DNA of 64,000 bases from Pseudomonas citri (GCF_025336485.1 NZ_JAODAB010000012.1:1-64000), one strand, 5' to 3'; counted from the stretch's first letter, positions 48,449 through 58,772 are shown. The notes: a model not told the origin generated them from the sequence alone. A program made the numbers and translations.

Positions 48449-49714
48449 ATGACTGACAGCTTCGTCACCCAGTGCCCGCATTGCCAAACGCGCTTTCGCG
48501 TCAGCCACGCTCAATTGAGCGTGGCGCGCGGAGTGGTTCGCTGCGGCTCGTGCCTGCAAGTGTTCAACGCGGCACGCCAACTGCTGGAACAACGCACCGC
48601 CAAGCAATCCGCTGCGCCTGTCACATCGCCTGCCGCGCCGCCCACCGCAGCACCCGCCAAGACACCTGCCGCCGAAGCGCCGCCCCGGGCCATCAGCCAG
48701 AAGCAGTGGACCGCGGCCGAATTGGATCTCGAAGACCTCGACAAGGAACTGGCTCGCCTGGAACGGCGCGATAAACGGGCACCGGACAGTTTCGGACGGC
48801 GTCGCGAAGACAACCTGAGCGCCCAGCGCGACCATCTCTCCAGTGAAGACCCCTGGTCCGACAGCCTCTACAGCACACCGCCGAGCGAACGTGCCGAAAC
48901 CGTGTTGCAAACACCGGTCGAACAGTTCGAGCTCCACGAGCCGGCGCGACCACCGCGCACGGAGCCATCGTTGTCCCTGGCTCTCGAGCCGCTGGAGCCT
49001 GATGACGAGCCGGTCACGCCACTGCGCCTGGAGCCTGCCGACGCGCCCGAGGAACACCTCGAGCGTTTGTCCGCCACCGACGATCACGATCACGACGACC
49101 TCGACGACGAACCCGAGCAACCGACGCCGCCGCGCAAGACCCGCGAGCGCCAGGAGCCCGGGATCCGCGCCGAGGCCCTCCACGACCTCGACGACGACCC
49201 GCTGCAACTGGACTGGCGCAAACGCCGCTCACCCTGGGGACGACGCTTGCTGTGGGCCCTGTTGATCCTGCTCGCCAGCGCGGCCCTGGCCGGCCAGTAC
49301 ATTGCCTACCATTTCGACGAACTGGCCCGTCAGGACCAGTACCGCCCGTGGTTCCTGCAAATCTGCCCGACCCTCGGTTGCGACGTGCCGTCCAAGGTCG
49401 ACATCGCCAAGATCAAGAGCAGCAACCTGGTGGTGCGCAGCCATCCGGGCTTCAGTGGCGCCCTGGTGGTGGACGCGATCATCTACAATCGTGCGCCCTT
49501 CTCCCAGCCGTTCCCGTTGCTGGAACTGCGTTTCGCCGACTTGAACGGGCACCTGATCGCCAGCCGCCGCTTCAAGCCGGGGGAATACCTGGGCGGCGAT
49601 CTCGAAGGCCGCGGCGAAATGCCGCCCCAGACGCCCATCCACATCGCCCTGGACATCCTCGACCCGGGCCCCAAGGCCGTGAACTACAGCCTGAGCTTCC
49701 ACTCGCCCGAGTAA
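48449..49714 (+). CDS. Zinc-ribbon DUF3426 membrane protein
   Basis: The product is 421 residues. It opens with an MJ0042-type zinc ribbon (CPHCQTRF then CGSCLQVF). A long disordered Pro/Ala and acidic region follows (about 45-245, rich in DDHDHDDLDDEPEQ). A single transmembrane helix lies near 262-280 (LLWALLILLASAALAGQYIA), then a periplasmic DUF3426 domain (SNLVVRSHPGFSGALVVDAI, LELRFADLNGHLIASRRFKP). It is conserved after prmA in pseudomonads as I recall. Function is unknown; zinc sensing linked to the envelope is speculation. Confidence 0.85.
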   Translation: MTDSFVTQCPHCQTRFRVSHAQLSVARGVVRCGSCLQVFNAARQLLEQRTAKQSAAPVTSPAAPPTAAPAKTPAAEAPPRAISQKQWTAAELDLEDLDKELARLERRDKRAPDSFGRRREDNLSAQRDHLSSEDPWSDSLYSTPPSERAETVLQTPVEQFELHEPARPPRTEPSLSLALEPLEPDDEPVTPLRLEPADAPEEHLERLSATDDHDHDDLDDEPEQPTPPRKTRERQEPGIRAEALHDLDDDPLQLDWRKRRSPWGRRLLWALLILLASAALAGQYIAYHFDELARQDQYRPWFLQICPTLGCDVPSKVDIAKIKSSNLVVRSHPGFSGALVVDAIIYNRAPFSQPFPLLELRFADLNGHLIASRRFKPGEYLGGDLEGRGEMPPQTPIHIALDILDPGPKAVNYSLSFHSPE

Positions 49715-49899
49715 ATCCGGCCCGGGCCGGTCAATTGACGGCAGCTTTCTGACTCACCCCACCCAGACCAAACCGCTGGCGATAACCAGATAGCTGTTCA
49801 GATTTTATCCAATTCGACCTTTATCCAGTCATCGAGAGCGGGTATCATGCCAACCCTTTTTCGAACTCTCATGATCCGGCCCCACTACAGGGAAGTCCT

Positions 49900-50907
49900 A
49901 TGTCGGCGGTACGCATCGGCCCATATACATTGCGCAACGGCCTGGTTCTCGCGCCCATGGCGGGCGTCACCGACCAGCCCTTTCGTCAGTTGTGCAAGCG
50001 ACTGGGTGCCGGCCTGGTGGTTTCGGAAATGGTCACCAGCGACATGAGTTTGTGGAACACCCGCAAATCGCGTCTGCGCATGATCCACGAAGGCGATCCC
50101 GAGCCCCGCTCGGTGCAGATCGCCGGTGGCGACGCACAGATGCTGGCGGAAGCGGCCCGGGCCAATGTGGCGTTGGGCGCGCAGATCATCGACATCAACA
50201 TGGGCTGCCCGGCCAAGAAGGTCTGCAACAAGGCCGCAGGCTCGGCGCTGTTGAAAGATGAAACCCTGGTCACCGAGATCCTGCAGGCGGTCGTCGCCGC
50301 GGTCGATGTGCCGGTGACCCTGAAGATTCGCACCGGGTGGGACCGGGAAAACAAGAACGGCCTCACGGTGGCGAAGATCGCCGAACAGGCAGGTATCGCG
50401 GCGCTGGCAGTGCATGGCCGCACCCGTGCCGATTTGTACACCGGCGAGGCCGAGTACGACACCATCGCCGCGATCAAGCAGGCGGTGTCGATTCCGGTCT
50501 TTGCCAATGGCGACATCGACTCGCCCGACAAGGCCCGGTACGTGCTGGACGCGACCGGTGCCGATGGCCTATTGATCGGCCGGGCCGCCCAGGGGCGGCC
50601 ATGGATTTTTCGTGAGATCGAACACTTCCTGCGCACCGGCGAAAAGCTCGCTGCGCCGCAGTTGTCCGAGGTGGAACGTATTCTGCTAGAGCATCTGGCC
50701 GCGCTGCATGCCTTCTATGGAGAAGTCATGGGCGTACGCATCGCACGCAAGCATGTGGGCTGGTATCTCGCAACCCTGCCGGGCGCCAGGGAGTTTCGCG
50801 CCCGCTTCAATCGTTTGGATGGTACGCAAGCACAATGCGCCGACGTTCAGGCTTTCTTCGCTGAACGTTACAAGAGCCTGACAGGGGACGAAGGGGTGGC
50901 CGCATGA
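49900..50907 (+). CDS. dusB: tRNA-dihydrouridine synthase B
   Basis: This 335-residue FMN enzyme reduces uridine to dihydrouridine in the tRNA D-loop. Family features are [40 protein letters not shown] with the conserved GCP cysteine, [16 protein letters not shown] and [12 protein letters not shown]. The DusB gene coupled to fis is the standard gammaproteobacterial pair; here the fis start overlaps by 4 bases. The 185-base gap before it probably holds the operon promoter, where growth-phase control is expected. Confidence 0.95.
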   Translation: MSAVRIGPYTLRNGLVLAPMAGVTDQPFRQLCKRLGAGLVVSEMVTSDMSLWNTRKSRLRMIHEGDPEPRSVQIAGGDAQMLAEAARANVALGAQIIDINMGCPAKKVCNKAAGSALLKDETLVTEILQAVVAAVDVPVTLKIRTGWDRENKNGLTVAKIAEQAGIAALAVHGRTRADLYTGEAEYDTIAAIKQAVSIPVFANGDIDSPDKARYVLDATGADGLLIGRAAQGRPWIFREIEHFLRTGEKLAAPQLSEVERILLEHLAALHAFYGEVMGVRIARKHVGWYLATLPGAREFRARFNRLDGTQAQCADVQAFFAERYKSLTGDEGVAA

Positions 50908-51224
50908 CGATGATGACCGAGACTTTAGTGAGTGGAACAACACCCGTGAGCGACAACGTGAATTTGAAACAGCACCTCAATACGCCCAGCGAAGAAGGCC
51001 AGACCCTTCGCGGGAGTGTCGAGAAGGCGCTGCACAATTATTTCGCCCACCTTGAGGGCGCTGCCGTCACGGATGTGTACAACCTGGTGCTTTCCGAAGT
51101 CGAGGCGCCCCTGCTCGAAAGCGTGATGAACTACGTCAAGGGCAACCAGACCAAGGCCAGCGAGATGCTGGGCCTGAACCGCGGTACCCTGCGCAAGAAA
51201 CTCAAGCAGTACGACCTGCTGTAA
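50904..51224 (+). CDS. fis: DNA-binding protein Fis
   Basis: This 106-residue nucleoid protein has a variable N-terminus, then the core [20 protein letters not shown]. The C-terminal helix-turn-helix is [20 protein letters not shown] then [13 protein letters not shown], essentially identical to Fis of other gammaproteobacteria. It bends DNA and controls growth-phase genes. Overlap with dusB implies translational coupling. A hairpin terminator at 51241-51275 follows. Confidence 0.96.
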   Translation: MTMMTETLVSGTTPVSDNVNLKQHLNTPSEEGQTLRGSVEKALHNYFAHLEGAAVTDVYNLVLSEVEAPLLESVMNYVKGNQTKASEMLGLNRGTLRKKLKQYDLL

Positions 51225-51240
51225 GCATTCAATAAAACCA

Positions 51241-51275
51241 GAAAGGCGCCCGCGTAAAAAACGGTCGCCTTTTTT
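51241..51275 (+). terminator. Terminator between fis and purH
   Basis: GAAAGGCGCCCG and CGGTCGCC flank an A-rich loop and are followed by TTTTTT. The hairpin lies 17 bases after the fis stop codon. Confidence 0.85.
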
Positions 51276-51307
51276 GCTGACTTCCCTTGCTTTTGATGGA
51301 AATTGAA

Positions 51308-52915
51308 ATGACCGACCAGACCACCCGCCTGCCGATCCGCCGCGCCCTGATCAGCGTCTCCGACAAGACCGGGATCCTTGAATTCGCCCGCGAACTGCAA
51401 CAGCTGGGCGTCGAGATCCTCTCCACCGGCGGGACCTTCAAGCTGCTGCAAGACAACGGCGTAGCTGCCGTGGAAGTCGCGGACTACACCGGTTTTGCGG
51501 AAATGATGGACGGTCGGGTCAAGACCCTGCACCCGAAAATCCACGGTGGGATCCTCGGCCGTCGCGGCATCGACGACGCCATCATGAGCGAACACGGCAT
51601 CAAGCCGATCGACCTGGTAGCGGTCAACCTCTACCCGTTCGAAGCCACCATCAACAAGCCTGGCTGCGACCTGCCGACCGCCATCGAGAACATCGACATC
51701 GGCGGCCCGACCATGGTCCGCTCGGCGGCCAAGAACCACAAGGACGTGGCCATCGTGGTCAACGCCAGCGACTACGCCAGCGTGCTGGAAAACCTCAAGG
51801 CCGGTGGCCTGACCTACGCCCAGCGCTTCGACCTGATGCTCAAGGCCTTCGAACACACCGCAGCCTATGACGGCATGATCGCCAACTACATGGGTACCGT
51901 GAACCAGGCCGCCGACACCTTGTCGACCGAAGGCCGCAGCGAATTCCCGCGCACCTTCAACACCCAGTTCGTCAAGGCCCAGGAAATGCGCTACGGCGAG
52001 AACCCGCACCAGAGCGCGGCGTTCTACGTGGAGGCCAAGCCGGCCGAAGTCGGCATCGCCACCGCCACCCAGTTGCAAGGCAAGGAGCTGTCGTTCAACA
52101 ACGTGGCCGACACCGACGCCGCGCTGGAATGCGTGAAGAGCTTCGTCAAGCCAGCCTGTGTGATCGTCAAGCACGCCAACCCTTGCGGCGTGGCCGTGAG
52201 CCCGGACGCCGAGGGCGGCATCCGCCAGGCCTACGAACTGGCCTACGCCACCGACACCGAATCGGCATTCGGCGGCATCATCGCCTTCAACCGTGAACTG
52301 GACGCCGAGACCGCCAAGGCCATCGTCGACCGTCAATTCGTCGAAGTGATCATCGCCCCTTCGGTCAGCGAAGAAGCCCGCGCCATCGTCGCCGCCAAGG
52401 CCAACGTGCGCCTGTTGGCTTGCGGCCAGTGGTCGGCTGATCGCGCACCGGCCTGGGACTACAAGCGTGTCAATGGCGGCCTGTTGGTCCAGAGCCGTGA
52501 TATCGGCATGATCGGCAGCCAGGACCTGAAAGTGGTGACCCAGCGCGCGCCAAGCGAGCAGGAAATCAACGACCTGATCTTCGCCTGGAAAGTCGCCAAG
52601 TACGTCAAGTCCAACGCCATCGTCTACGCCAAGAACCGCCAGACCATCGGCGTCGGCGCCGGCCAGATGAGCCGCGTGAACTCCGCGCGCATCGCCGCGA
52701 TCAAGGCTGAACACGCTGGTTTACAAGTACAGGGCGCCGTCATGGCCTCCGATGCATTCTTCCCGTTCCGCGACGGTATCGATAACGCGGCCAAGGTCGG
52801 CATCACCGCGGTGATCCAGCCAGGTGGTTCGATGCGTGACGCTGAAGTGATTGCCGCTGCTGATGAGGCAGGGATTGCGATGGTATTCACCGGCATGCGC
52901 CACTTCCGTCACTAA
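51308..52915 (+). CDS. purH: Bifunctional AICAR transformylase/IMP cyclohydrolase
   Basis: This 535-residue enzyme performs the last two steps of IMP synthesis. The N-terminal cyclohydrolase domain ([36 protein letters not shown]) is followed by the AICAR transformylase domain ([24 protein letters not shown] with the catalytic Lys-His, and the end [14 protein letters not shown]). Complete length. The start at 51308 is the ATG of MTDQTTRLP, after a weak GGAAA site. It is followed by purD after a 190-base structured gap. Confidence 0.96.
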   Translation: MTDQTTRLPIRRALISVSDKTGILEFARELQQLGVEILSTGGTFKLLQDNGVAAVEVADYTGFAEMMDGRVKTLHPKIHGGILGRRGIDDAIMSEHGIKPIDLVAVNLYPFEATINKPGCDLPTAIENIDIGGPTMVRSAAKNHKDVAIVVNASDYASVLENLKAGGLTYAQRFDLMLKAFEHTAAYDGMIANYMGTVNQAADTLSTEGRSEFPRTFNTQFVKAQEMRYGENPHQSAAFYVEAKPAEVGIATATQLQGKELSFNNVADTDAALECVKSFVKPACVIVKHANPCGVAVSPDAEGGIRQAYELAYATDTESAFGGIIAFNRELDAETAKAIVDRQFVEVIIAPSVSEEARAIVAAKANVRLLACGQWSADRAPAWDYKRVNGGLLVQSRDIGMIGSQDLKVVTQRAPSEQEINDLIFAWKVAKYVKSNAIVYAKNRQTIGVGAGQMSRVNSARIAAIKAEHAGLQVQGAVMASDAFFPFRDGIDNAAKVGITAVIQPGGSMRDAEVIAAADEAGIAMVFTGMRHFRH

Positions 52916-52929
52916 TGTACGGCAGCGGC

Positions 52930-53041
52930 CGCACTGAAACCGGCATCTGCTGCGTTGGAGCGGCCCTCGCTGATGCTCATTGCCAAGAGGCAACTGCGCT
53001 CAGCGACGACCGCTCCGCCTTGCATCTACCGGCTTCATTGC
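52930..53041. repeat. Long imperfect palindrome upstream of purD
   Basis: Nested arms pair across the region: GCACTGAAACCGG with CCGGCTTCATTGC outside, GGAGCGG with CCGCTCC, CGCTGA with TCAGCG, and TTGCC with GGCAA at the tip. It can form one long cruciform or RNA stem. I suspect a dispersed Pseudomonas intergenic repeat rather than a riboswitch, but I cannot test copy number. Confidence 0.6.
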
Positions 53042-53046
53042 GACCT

Positions 53047-53069
53047 CCTATGGCGTGAAGCGCCATAGG
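53047..53069 (+). promoter_or_regulatory. Short hairpin before purD
   Basis: CCTATGGCG-TGAAG-CGCCATAGG forms a 9-base-pair stem that ends 36 bases before the purD ATG. It may end transcription from purH or shape the purD leader. Confidence 0.5.
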
Positions 53070-53105
53070 TTTCAACAGAATTCTGCGTCATCCGAGGTTT
53101 TTGAA

Positions 53106-54401
53106 ATGAATGTTTTGATCATTGGCAGCGGTGGCCGTGAACACGCCCTGGCCTGGAAAGTGGCTCAGGATCCGCGCGTGCAGAAGGTCTTCGTGGCTCC
53201 GGGCAACGCCGGCACCGCCATCGAAGCCAAGTGCGAAAACGTCGCCATCGACGTGCTGACCCTGGAACAACTGGCCGATTTCGCCGAGAAGAACGTCTCG
53301 CTGACCATCGTCGGCCCGGAAGTCCCGCTGGTTGCCGGCGTGGTCGATCTGTTCCGTTCCCGCGGCCTGGACTGCTTCGGCCCAACCGCCGGCGCGGCGC
53401 AGTTGGAAGGCTCGAAAGCGTTCACCAAGGATTTCCTGGCGCGCCACAAGATCCCGACCGCCGACTACCAGAACTTCACCGAAATCGAACCGGCCTTGGC
53501 TTACCTGCGTGAAAAAGGCGCCCCGATCGTGATCAAGGCCGACGGCCTGGCCGCCGGTAAAGGCGTGATCGTTGCCATGACCCTGGCCGAAGCCGAAGAG
53601 GCCGTGCGCGACATGCTCGCCGGCAACACCTTCGGTGACGCCGGTTCGCGCGTGGTGATCGAAGAGTTCCTCGACGGCGAGGAAGCCAGCTTCATCGTCA
53701 TGGTCGACGGCAAGAATGTCTTGCCGATGGCCACCAGCCAGGACCACAAGCGCGTCGGCGACGGCGACAGCGGCCCGAACACCGGCGGCATGGGCGCCTA
53801 CTCCCCGGCGCCAGTGGTCACCGCCGAGGTGCACCAGCGGGTCATGGACCAGGTGATCTGGCCGACCGTGCGTGGCATGGCCGAAGAAGGCAACGTTTAC
53901 ACCGGCTTCCTCTATGCTGGCCTGATGATAGACAAGGCTGGTAACCCAAAAGTCATCGAATTCAACTGCCGTTTCGGCGATCCTGAGACCCAACCGGTGA
54001 TGCTGCGCCTGCAATCGAGCCTGGTGCTGCTGGTCGAAGCCGCCCTGGCCCAGGCGCTGGACAAGGTCGAAGCCCAGTGGGATCCGCGCCCGAGCGTCGG
54101 TGTCGTGCTGGCAGCCGGTGGCTACCCTGGCGACTACGCTAAAGGCAGCGTGATCCAGGGCCTGGACGCGGCAACACGGTTGGAAGGCAAGGTGTTCCAT
54201 GCCGGTACCGCGTTGAAGGATGGACAGGTGGTCACCGCCGGCGGTCGCGTGCTTTGCGCCACAGCCATGGGTGCCAGTGTCGATGCCGCCCAGCAGCAGG
54301 CCTACAAGCTTGCCGCCGAGATCGATTGGCAAGGTTGCTTCTACCGCAAGGACATTGGCTATCGCGCCATTGCTCGCGAGCGTGGCGAAAGCCTGGAATA
54401 A
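53106..54401 (+). CDS. purD: Phosphoribosylamine--glycine ligase
   Basis: This 431-residue ATP-grasp enzyme makes glycinamide ribonucleotide in purine synthesis. It starts MNVLIIGSGGREHALAWKVA and shows GPEVPLVAGVVDLFRSRGLD, KADGLAAGKGVIVA, EEFLDGEEASFIVMVDG, MGAYSPAPV and EFNCRFGDPETQPVM. All standard. The ATG at 53106 has a GAGG site about 8 bases upstream. It follows purH as in many pseudomonads, with a structured gap between, and retS lies 99 bases downstream. Confidence 0.96.
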   Translation: MNVLIIGSGGREHALAWKVAQDPRVQKVFVAPGNAGTAIEAKCENVAIDVLTLEQLADFAEKNVSLTIVGPEVPLVAGVVDLFRSRGLDCFGPTAGAAQLEGSKAFTKDFLARHKIPTADYQNFTEIEPALAYLREKGAPIVIKADGLAAGKGVIVAMTLAEAEEAVRDMLAGNTFGDAGSRVVIEEFLDGEEASFIVMVDGKNVLPMATSQDHKRVGDGDSGPNTGGMGAYSPAPVVTAEVHQRVMDQVIWPTVRGMAEEGNVYTGFLYAGLMIDKAGNPKVIEFNCRFGDPETQPVMLRLQSSLVLLVEAALAQALDKVEAQWDPRPSVGVVLAAGGYPGDYAKGSVIQGLDAATRLEGKVFHAGTALKDGQVVTAGGRVLCATAMGASVDAAQQQAYKLAAEIDWQGCFYRKDIGYRAIARERGESLE

Positions 54402-54412
54402 CCCGGCCGTCG

Positions 54413-54445
54413 AGCCAGGCGAGGGGTCATGCCCCTTGCCTGGCT
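54413..54445 (+). terminator. Hairpin after purD
   Basis: AGCCAGGCGAGGGG and CCCCTTGCCTGGCT enclose TCATG. The stem has two internal mismatches at most and lies 11 bases past the purD stop codon, so it probably ends the purine transcript before retS. Confidence 0.8.
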
Positions 54446-54500
54446 GTTCCGGCGCCGCGCATAGTTATAATCTGGCATCAACCTACGAAGGGATTTCGCC

Positions 54501-57275
54501 GTGCGCTGGCTCAGGATCGCCATAGGCTTTACCGCCACCCTGCTGACGCTGCTCTGTATGCTCCCGGCCCAGGCCGCGCCAGGCAGCGGTTGGGCGGTAT
54601 TGCTCGACGAACAGGGCGACCTGAAACTGAGCGACATCCGCTCGGCCCGCTACACCAATCAATTCAGCCCCATTGACCTGGACCGCCTCAAGGCCGCCGA
54701 ACCCGATGGGGCGCTGTGGCTGCGCTTTCGCCTGACCCCCGACGATCATGAGCAGATCCTGCGCATCTTCGCCCCCGACCTGTCCCACCTGAACCTCTAC
54801 GTGCTGGACGGCGACAACCTGATCGACCAACAGACCAGTGGCAATTCACTGCCCCGCAGCGAACACCCGGTCCCCAGCAGCGATTTCATACTGGCGCTGC
54901 CGCGCAGCGACAAGCCACTGGACGTTTATGTACGACTGGCCTCCCGCCACGAACTGCGTCCCTACGTCACTTTGCAGCCGGCGGTACTGGCGGCGGCCGA
55001 CCAGAACCTGATGCTGATCTACGGCCTGCTGTTCGGCTGCATCGCCATGCTGATCCTGCACAACCTCACTCGCTACGCCTACACCCGCTCGCGCAGTTGC
55101 CTGTGGCTGGCGGCCTGTGAGGGGCTGTTGATGCTGAGCCTGGTACTGCTGCTGAACCTGGCGGGGCCCTGGCTGCCCGACTGGCCGGCATTCCAGACGC
55201 CAGGAGCCTACCTGGCCCTGTTGCTGACGGCGCCGTGTGGCCTGATGTTCGCCTACCGTTTTTTCGCGCCCTTGGGGCCGCATCCTCTGAACCGGCTGCT
55301 GCTGGGGAACATTGTGTTCACCATGCTATGCAGCCTGTTGCTGTTGTTCGTCAACACACTGCCACTGAACATCATCACCTATGGGTTGGTGGCCCTAGCC
55401 GGCCTGAGCATGCTGTTCGTCAGCGCCTGGCACTGGCAAAAGGGCTACCGCCCGGCACGCCTGTTCGTCGCGGCCATGGTGATCTTCAACCTGGGCACGC
55501 TGATCATCCTCCCCGCCCTGCAAGGGCTGACCGAGGTGCCTCCCCAGGGCCTGATCATCACGCTGATGGTGTTCATCTGCCTCAGCGGCCTGCTGATGAG
55601 TGTCGCCCTGGGAGAGCGCCAGCGCTCGATCAACGAAAGCCGCTTCAGCATCAGTCGTGACCTGGCGGCGAGCAATGCCGAAATCAACGCCAAGGCCGAA
55701 TTCCTGGCCAAGATCAGTCACGAGATCCGCACGCCGATGAACGGCGTGCTGGGCATGACCGAACTGCTGCTGGGCACACCGTTGTCGGTCAAGCAACGCG
55801 ACTACGTGCAGACGATCCACAGCGCCGGCAACGAACTGCTGACGCTGATCAACGAGATCCTCGACATTTCCCGGCTCGAGTCCGGGCAGATCGAACTGGA
55901 CGATGTGCAGTTCGACCTCAATGCGCTGATCGAGGATTGCCTGAGCATCTTCCGCGCCAAGGCCGAACAGCAGAATGTCGAGCTGATCAGCTTCATCCAG
56001 CCGCAGGTGCCGCGGGTGATCAGCGGCGACCCGACACGCCTGCGCCAGGCGCTGTTGAGCCTGCTGGAAAATGCCTTGAAAAAGACCGACGAGGGCGAGG
56101 TGTTGATCGTCGTGGCCCTCGACGAGCGCAACGACCAGCCGCGCCTGCGCATTGCGGTGCAGGACAGCGGAACGCCGATGGACGCCGAAGAGCGCGACAC
56201 GCTGATGCACGCCGAGCTGCACAGCAAGAACTTCCTCTCGGCCACGCGCCTGGGGGGCAACCTGGGCCTGGTGATCGCCCGGCAGTTGATCATCCTCATG
56301 CACGGGGAATTCGGCATCAAGAGCGGCAGCAGCCAGGGCAGTACCTTGTGGCTGACGTTGCCGCTGGACCCGGACCGCCTCGAGCACCCGACATCCGACC
56401 TCGACGGCCCACTGCAAGGCGCGCGAGTGCTGATCGTCGACGACAACGACACCTGTCGCAAAGTGCTGGTGCAACAGTGCAGCGCCTGGGGCCTGAACGT
56501 CAGTGCGGTACCCTCGGGCAAGGAAGCGCTGGCGCTGCTGCGCACCAAGGCGCACCTGCGCGATTATTTCGACGTGGTGTTGCTGGACCAGAACATGCCG
56601 GGCATGACCGGCATGCAACTGGCCGCCAAGATCAAGGAAGACCCGAGCCTGAACCACGACATCCTGCTGATCATGCTCACCGGCATCAGCAACGCACCGA
56701 GCAAGATCGGGGCGCGCAACAGCGGGGTCAAGCGCATCCTCGCCAAGCCAGTGGCCGGTTACACCCTCAAGACCACCCTGGCGGACGAGCTGAACCAGCG
56801 CAACAAGGGCCAGGCGACGAATGCGTCGGCGAGCACGGGCCTCCCCGCCCCAATGAAGGTGCCCAGCGACTTCCGCATCCTCGTGGCCGAGGACAACAGC
56901 ATTTCCACCAAGGTCATCCGCGGCATGCTGGGCAAGCTCAACCTGCAACCCGACACCGCCAGTAATGGCGAGGAGGCCCTCAAGGCCATGAAGGAGCAGC
57001 ATTACGACCTGGTCCTCATGGACTGCGAAATGCCGATCCTCGATGGGTTCTCCGCCACCCAGCAACTGCGGGCGTGGGAAGTCGGCAACCAGCGCACCCG
57101 CACCCCGGTGGTGGCACTCACCGCGCATATCCTGGCCGAACACAAGGAGCGCGCCCGCCAGTCCGGGATGGACGGGCACATGGCCAAGCCGGTGGAGTTG
57201 TCGCAACTGCGCGAGCTGATCGAACATTGGGTAGCCCAACGGGACCAGCAAAACCGAGAAGCACAGACGTCCTGA
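54501..57275 (+). CDS. retS: Hybrid sensor kinase RetS
   Basis: The product is 924 residues. A signal peptide (1-25) is followed by a periplasmic 7TMR-DISMED2 domain (to about 170), seven transmembrane helices (about 175-370), a HisKA domain with His407 in SHEIRTPMNGVLGM, and a degenerate ATPase domain (LLENALKKT, DSGTPM instead of a full DxGxG). Two receivers carry Asp696 (LLDQNMPG) and Asp841 (LMDCEMP). In P. aeruginosa RetS binds GacS and blocks Gac/Rsm signalling, so controlling biofilm, T6SS and acute virulence. The presence of a retS here links the vgrG and toxin genes to Gac/Rsm control by inference. Confidence 0.94.
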   Translation: MRWLRIAIGFTATLLTLLCMLPAQAAPGSGWAVLLDEQGDLKLSDIRSARYTNQFSPIDLDRLKAAEPDGALWLRFRLTPDDHEQILRIFAPDLSHLNLYVLDGDNLIDQQTSGNSLPRSEHPVPSSDFILALPRSDKPLDVYVRLASRHELRPYVTLQPAVLAAADQNLMLIYGLLFGCIAMLILHNLTRYAYTRSRSCLWLAACEGLLMLSLVLLLNLAGPWLPDWPAFQTPGAYLALLLTAPCGLMFAYRFFAPLGPHPLNRLLLGNIVFTMLCSLLLLFVNTLPLNIITYGLVALAGLSMLFVSAWHWQKGYRPARLFVAAMVIFNLGTLIILPALQGLTEVPPQGLIITLMVFICLSGLLMSVALGERQRSINESRFSISRDLAASNAEINAKAEFLAKISHEIRTPMNGVLGMTELLLGTPLSVKQRDYVQTIHSAGNELLTLINEILDISRLESGQIELDDVQFDLNALIEDCLSIFRAKAEQQNVELISFIQPQVPRVISGDPTRLRQALLSLLENALKKTDEGEVLIVVALDERNDQPRLRIAVQDSGTPMDAEERDTLMHAELHSKNFLSATRLGGNLGLVIARQLIILMHGEFGIKSGSSQGSTLWLTLPLDPDRLEHPTSDLDGPLQGARVLIVDDNDTCRKVLVQQCSAWGLNVSAVPSGKEALALLRTKAHLRDYFDVVLLDQNMPGMTGMQLAAKIKEDPSLNHDILLIMLTGISNAPSKIGARNSGVKRILAKPVAGYTLKTTLADELNQRNKGQATNASASTGLPAPMKVPSDFRILVAEDNSISTKVIRGMLGKLNLQPDTASNGEEALKAMKEQHYDLVLMDCEMPILDGFSATQQLRAWEVGNQRTRTPVVALTAHILAEHKERARQSGMDGHMAKPVELSQLRELIEHWVAQRDQQNREAQTS

Positions 57276-57336
57276 GCCGACAGATAGCAAAACGCCTGTT
57301 AGACTCCCGTCGTGTTCCCCGCCTTGAGCCTCAACC

Positions 57337-57933
57337 ATGCTCCACGTGCTGTTCAGCGTTTACCTGAAGATGCTGGTGCTCTATAGCCCCTTCTTCGTAT
57401 TGTCGTGTTTTATCGGCCTGACTCGTGGCTATTCGCGCAAGGAACAGCGACGCCTGGCCTGGAAGGTCGCCATCGCCACCCTGGTGTCCAGCGTCTTGCT
57501 GTACCTGTTCGGACGAGTGATTTTCAGCGTGTTCGGTATCACCGTGGATGCATTTCGTATCGGCGCCGGCAGCGTGCTGTTCATTTCCGCGCTGGGCATG
57601 GCCCAGGGTAAGTCGGCGGTCCAGACCGACAGTGCCCAGCAGGACGTGACCATCGTCCCGCTGACCATTCCATTGACCGTTGGTCCCGGCACCATCGGTG
57701 CCCTGCTGGTGATGGGCGTGAGCCAGCCGCACTGGGACGACAAGCTCATGGCCATCATCAGCATCGCCCTGGCCAGCTTCACCGTTGGCGTGGTGCTGTA
57801 CCTGTCCAGCCGCATCGAGCGGATCCTGGGTGACCAGGGCTTGCAGATCGTCAGCCGCCTGATGGGGCTGTTCGTCTGTGCGTTGGCCGCGCAGATCATC
57901 TTTACCGGGGTCAAGGGCTATCTGGTGCCATAG
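57337..57933 (+). CDS. MarC-family integral membrane protein
   Basis: This 198-residue protein has six hydrophobic helices. MarC/UPF0056 traits are FVLSCFIGLTRGYSRKEQRR, AFRIGAGSVLFISALGMAQG and VPLTIPLTVGPGTIGALLVM. The family was once linked to antibiotic resistance but has no proven transport activity. It starts 61 bases after retS and may be co-transcribed. It marks the right end of the conserved core block; the next gene is unlike anything in that block. Confidence 0.88.
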   Translation: MLHVLFSVYLKMLVLYSPFFVLSCFIGLTRGYSRKEQRRLAWKVAIATLVSSVLLYLFGRVIFSVFGITVDAFRIGAGSVLFISALGMAQGKSAVQTDSAQQDVTIVPLTIPLTVGPGTIGALLVMGVSQPHWDDKLMAIISIALASFTVGVVLYLSSRIERILGDQGLQIVSRLMGLFVCALAAQIIFTGVKGYLVP

Positions 57934-57953
57934 CCATGCCGGCACCTTGAAAC

Positions 57954-58772
57954 TCAGGCGCGCTTGCGACGGGCGAACCTTCGGCTCAGTACTTCCCTGC
58001 GGTGTACGCCCAGGTACTCTTCGATGTCCTGGCGGAACTCTTCATAGCGGACCGGGTTGAAGGTCACAAACGATTTGCCGCGAAAGATCTCCCGGGCCGA
58101 CGATTGCCAGTTCACGAAGAGAACCCCGCCATTACTCGACGTGCCGGACTGTTTTATCGAAGTGGACGAAGCAATCAGGATGCCATTGGTCAACTGCTCG
58201 CAGGGGATGACCGATAGGCGTGCGCCGTCCGCCGTCTTGACCTGGTTGTTGAACAGGCTGATGGTCTGCTCGTCGCGCTTCAAGCCGTCGATCGTGGTGT
58301 TCACCACCGCACCGAGCACCGTCGCGGCCGGGACGCTGGCCTTGACGCCGTCGATGATGCCTTTGACGATGTCGCTGATCACCAAGTCCATGTCCACACG
58401 CCGGGAGCTCTCGGAGTAGCGGGTGTAGCCGTCATCGGCGACGAAGCAGCCGAGGTCTTGCAGGCATTGGATGAAGGCGTCGTACCACGCCCGGGTGTTT
58501 TTGCCGCCGGGCACTTCGAAATTGGCTTCCATGATCGCCATGGTCATCAGGTTTTCCATGATCGCCATGTTATTGAGCGACATGTTGTTGCCATAACCGA
58601 CGAGGGCATCCCCCAACATCAGTGCATCCATTTCCCTGGTCGGGCTGTCCTGCTGCGCCAGGGACCGGCGTACACGCCGCGCTGTAACGGCCAGCGCCCT
58701 GCGCCGGTTGATACGAGCCTGGATCAACTCAGCACTTTGCGCACCACTTATTACACTTTCAAACTGCTCCAT
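57954..58772 (-). CDS. Unknown protein A, paralogue of the divergent gene
   Basis: The product is 272 residues with no signal peptide or clear membrane helix. It has an Arg-rich N-terminal helix (LIQARINRRRALAVTARRVR), a Met/Asn-rich stretch (NNMSLNNMAIMENLMTMAIM), then a core with AWYDAFIQCLQDLG, TTIDGLKRDEQTISLFNN and VNWQSSAREIFRGKSF, and a basic tail. I do not recognise a family. The core is matched motif by motif in the protein encoded at 59001-59642, in the same order. A GGAAGAG site precedes the ATG. Its place beside a giant toxin suggests an accessory or second component. Confidence 0.7.
   Translation of the reverse strand: MEQFESVISGAQSAELIQARINRRRALAVTARRVRRSLAQQDSPTREMDALMLGDALVGYGNNMSLNNMAIMENLMTMAIMEANFEVPGGKNTRAWYDAFIQCLQDLGCFVADDGYTRYSESSRRVDMDLVISDIVKGIIDGVKASVPAATVLGAVVNTTIDGLKRDEQTISLFNNQVKTADGARLSVIPCEQLTNGILIASSTSIKQSGTSSNGGVLFVNWQSSAREIFRGKSFVTFNPVRYEEFRQDIEEYLGVHRREVLSRRFARRKRA

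Noticed and set aside
52930..53069. Possible purine or PRPP riboswitch before purD
   Set aside because: The nested palindrome lacks the multi-helix junction pattern and conserved loops of known purine-related riboswitches; a dispersed repeat fits better.
55395..57338. A 647-codon open frame on the minus strand
   Set aside because: It lies opposite retS and reads as a codon shadow rich in Gln, His and Val.
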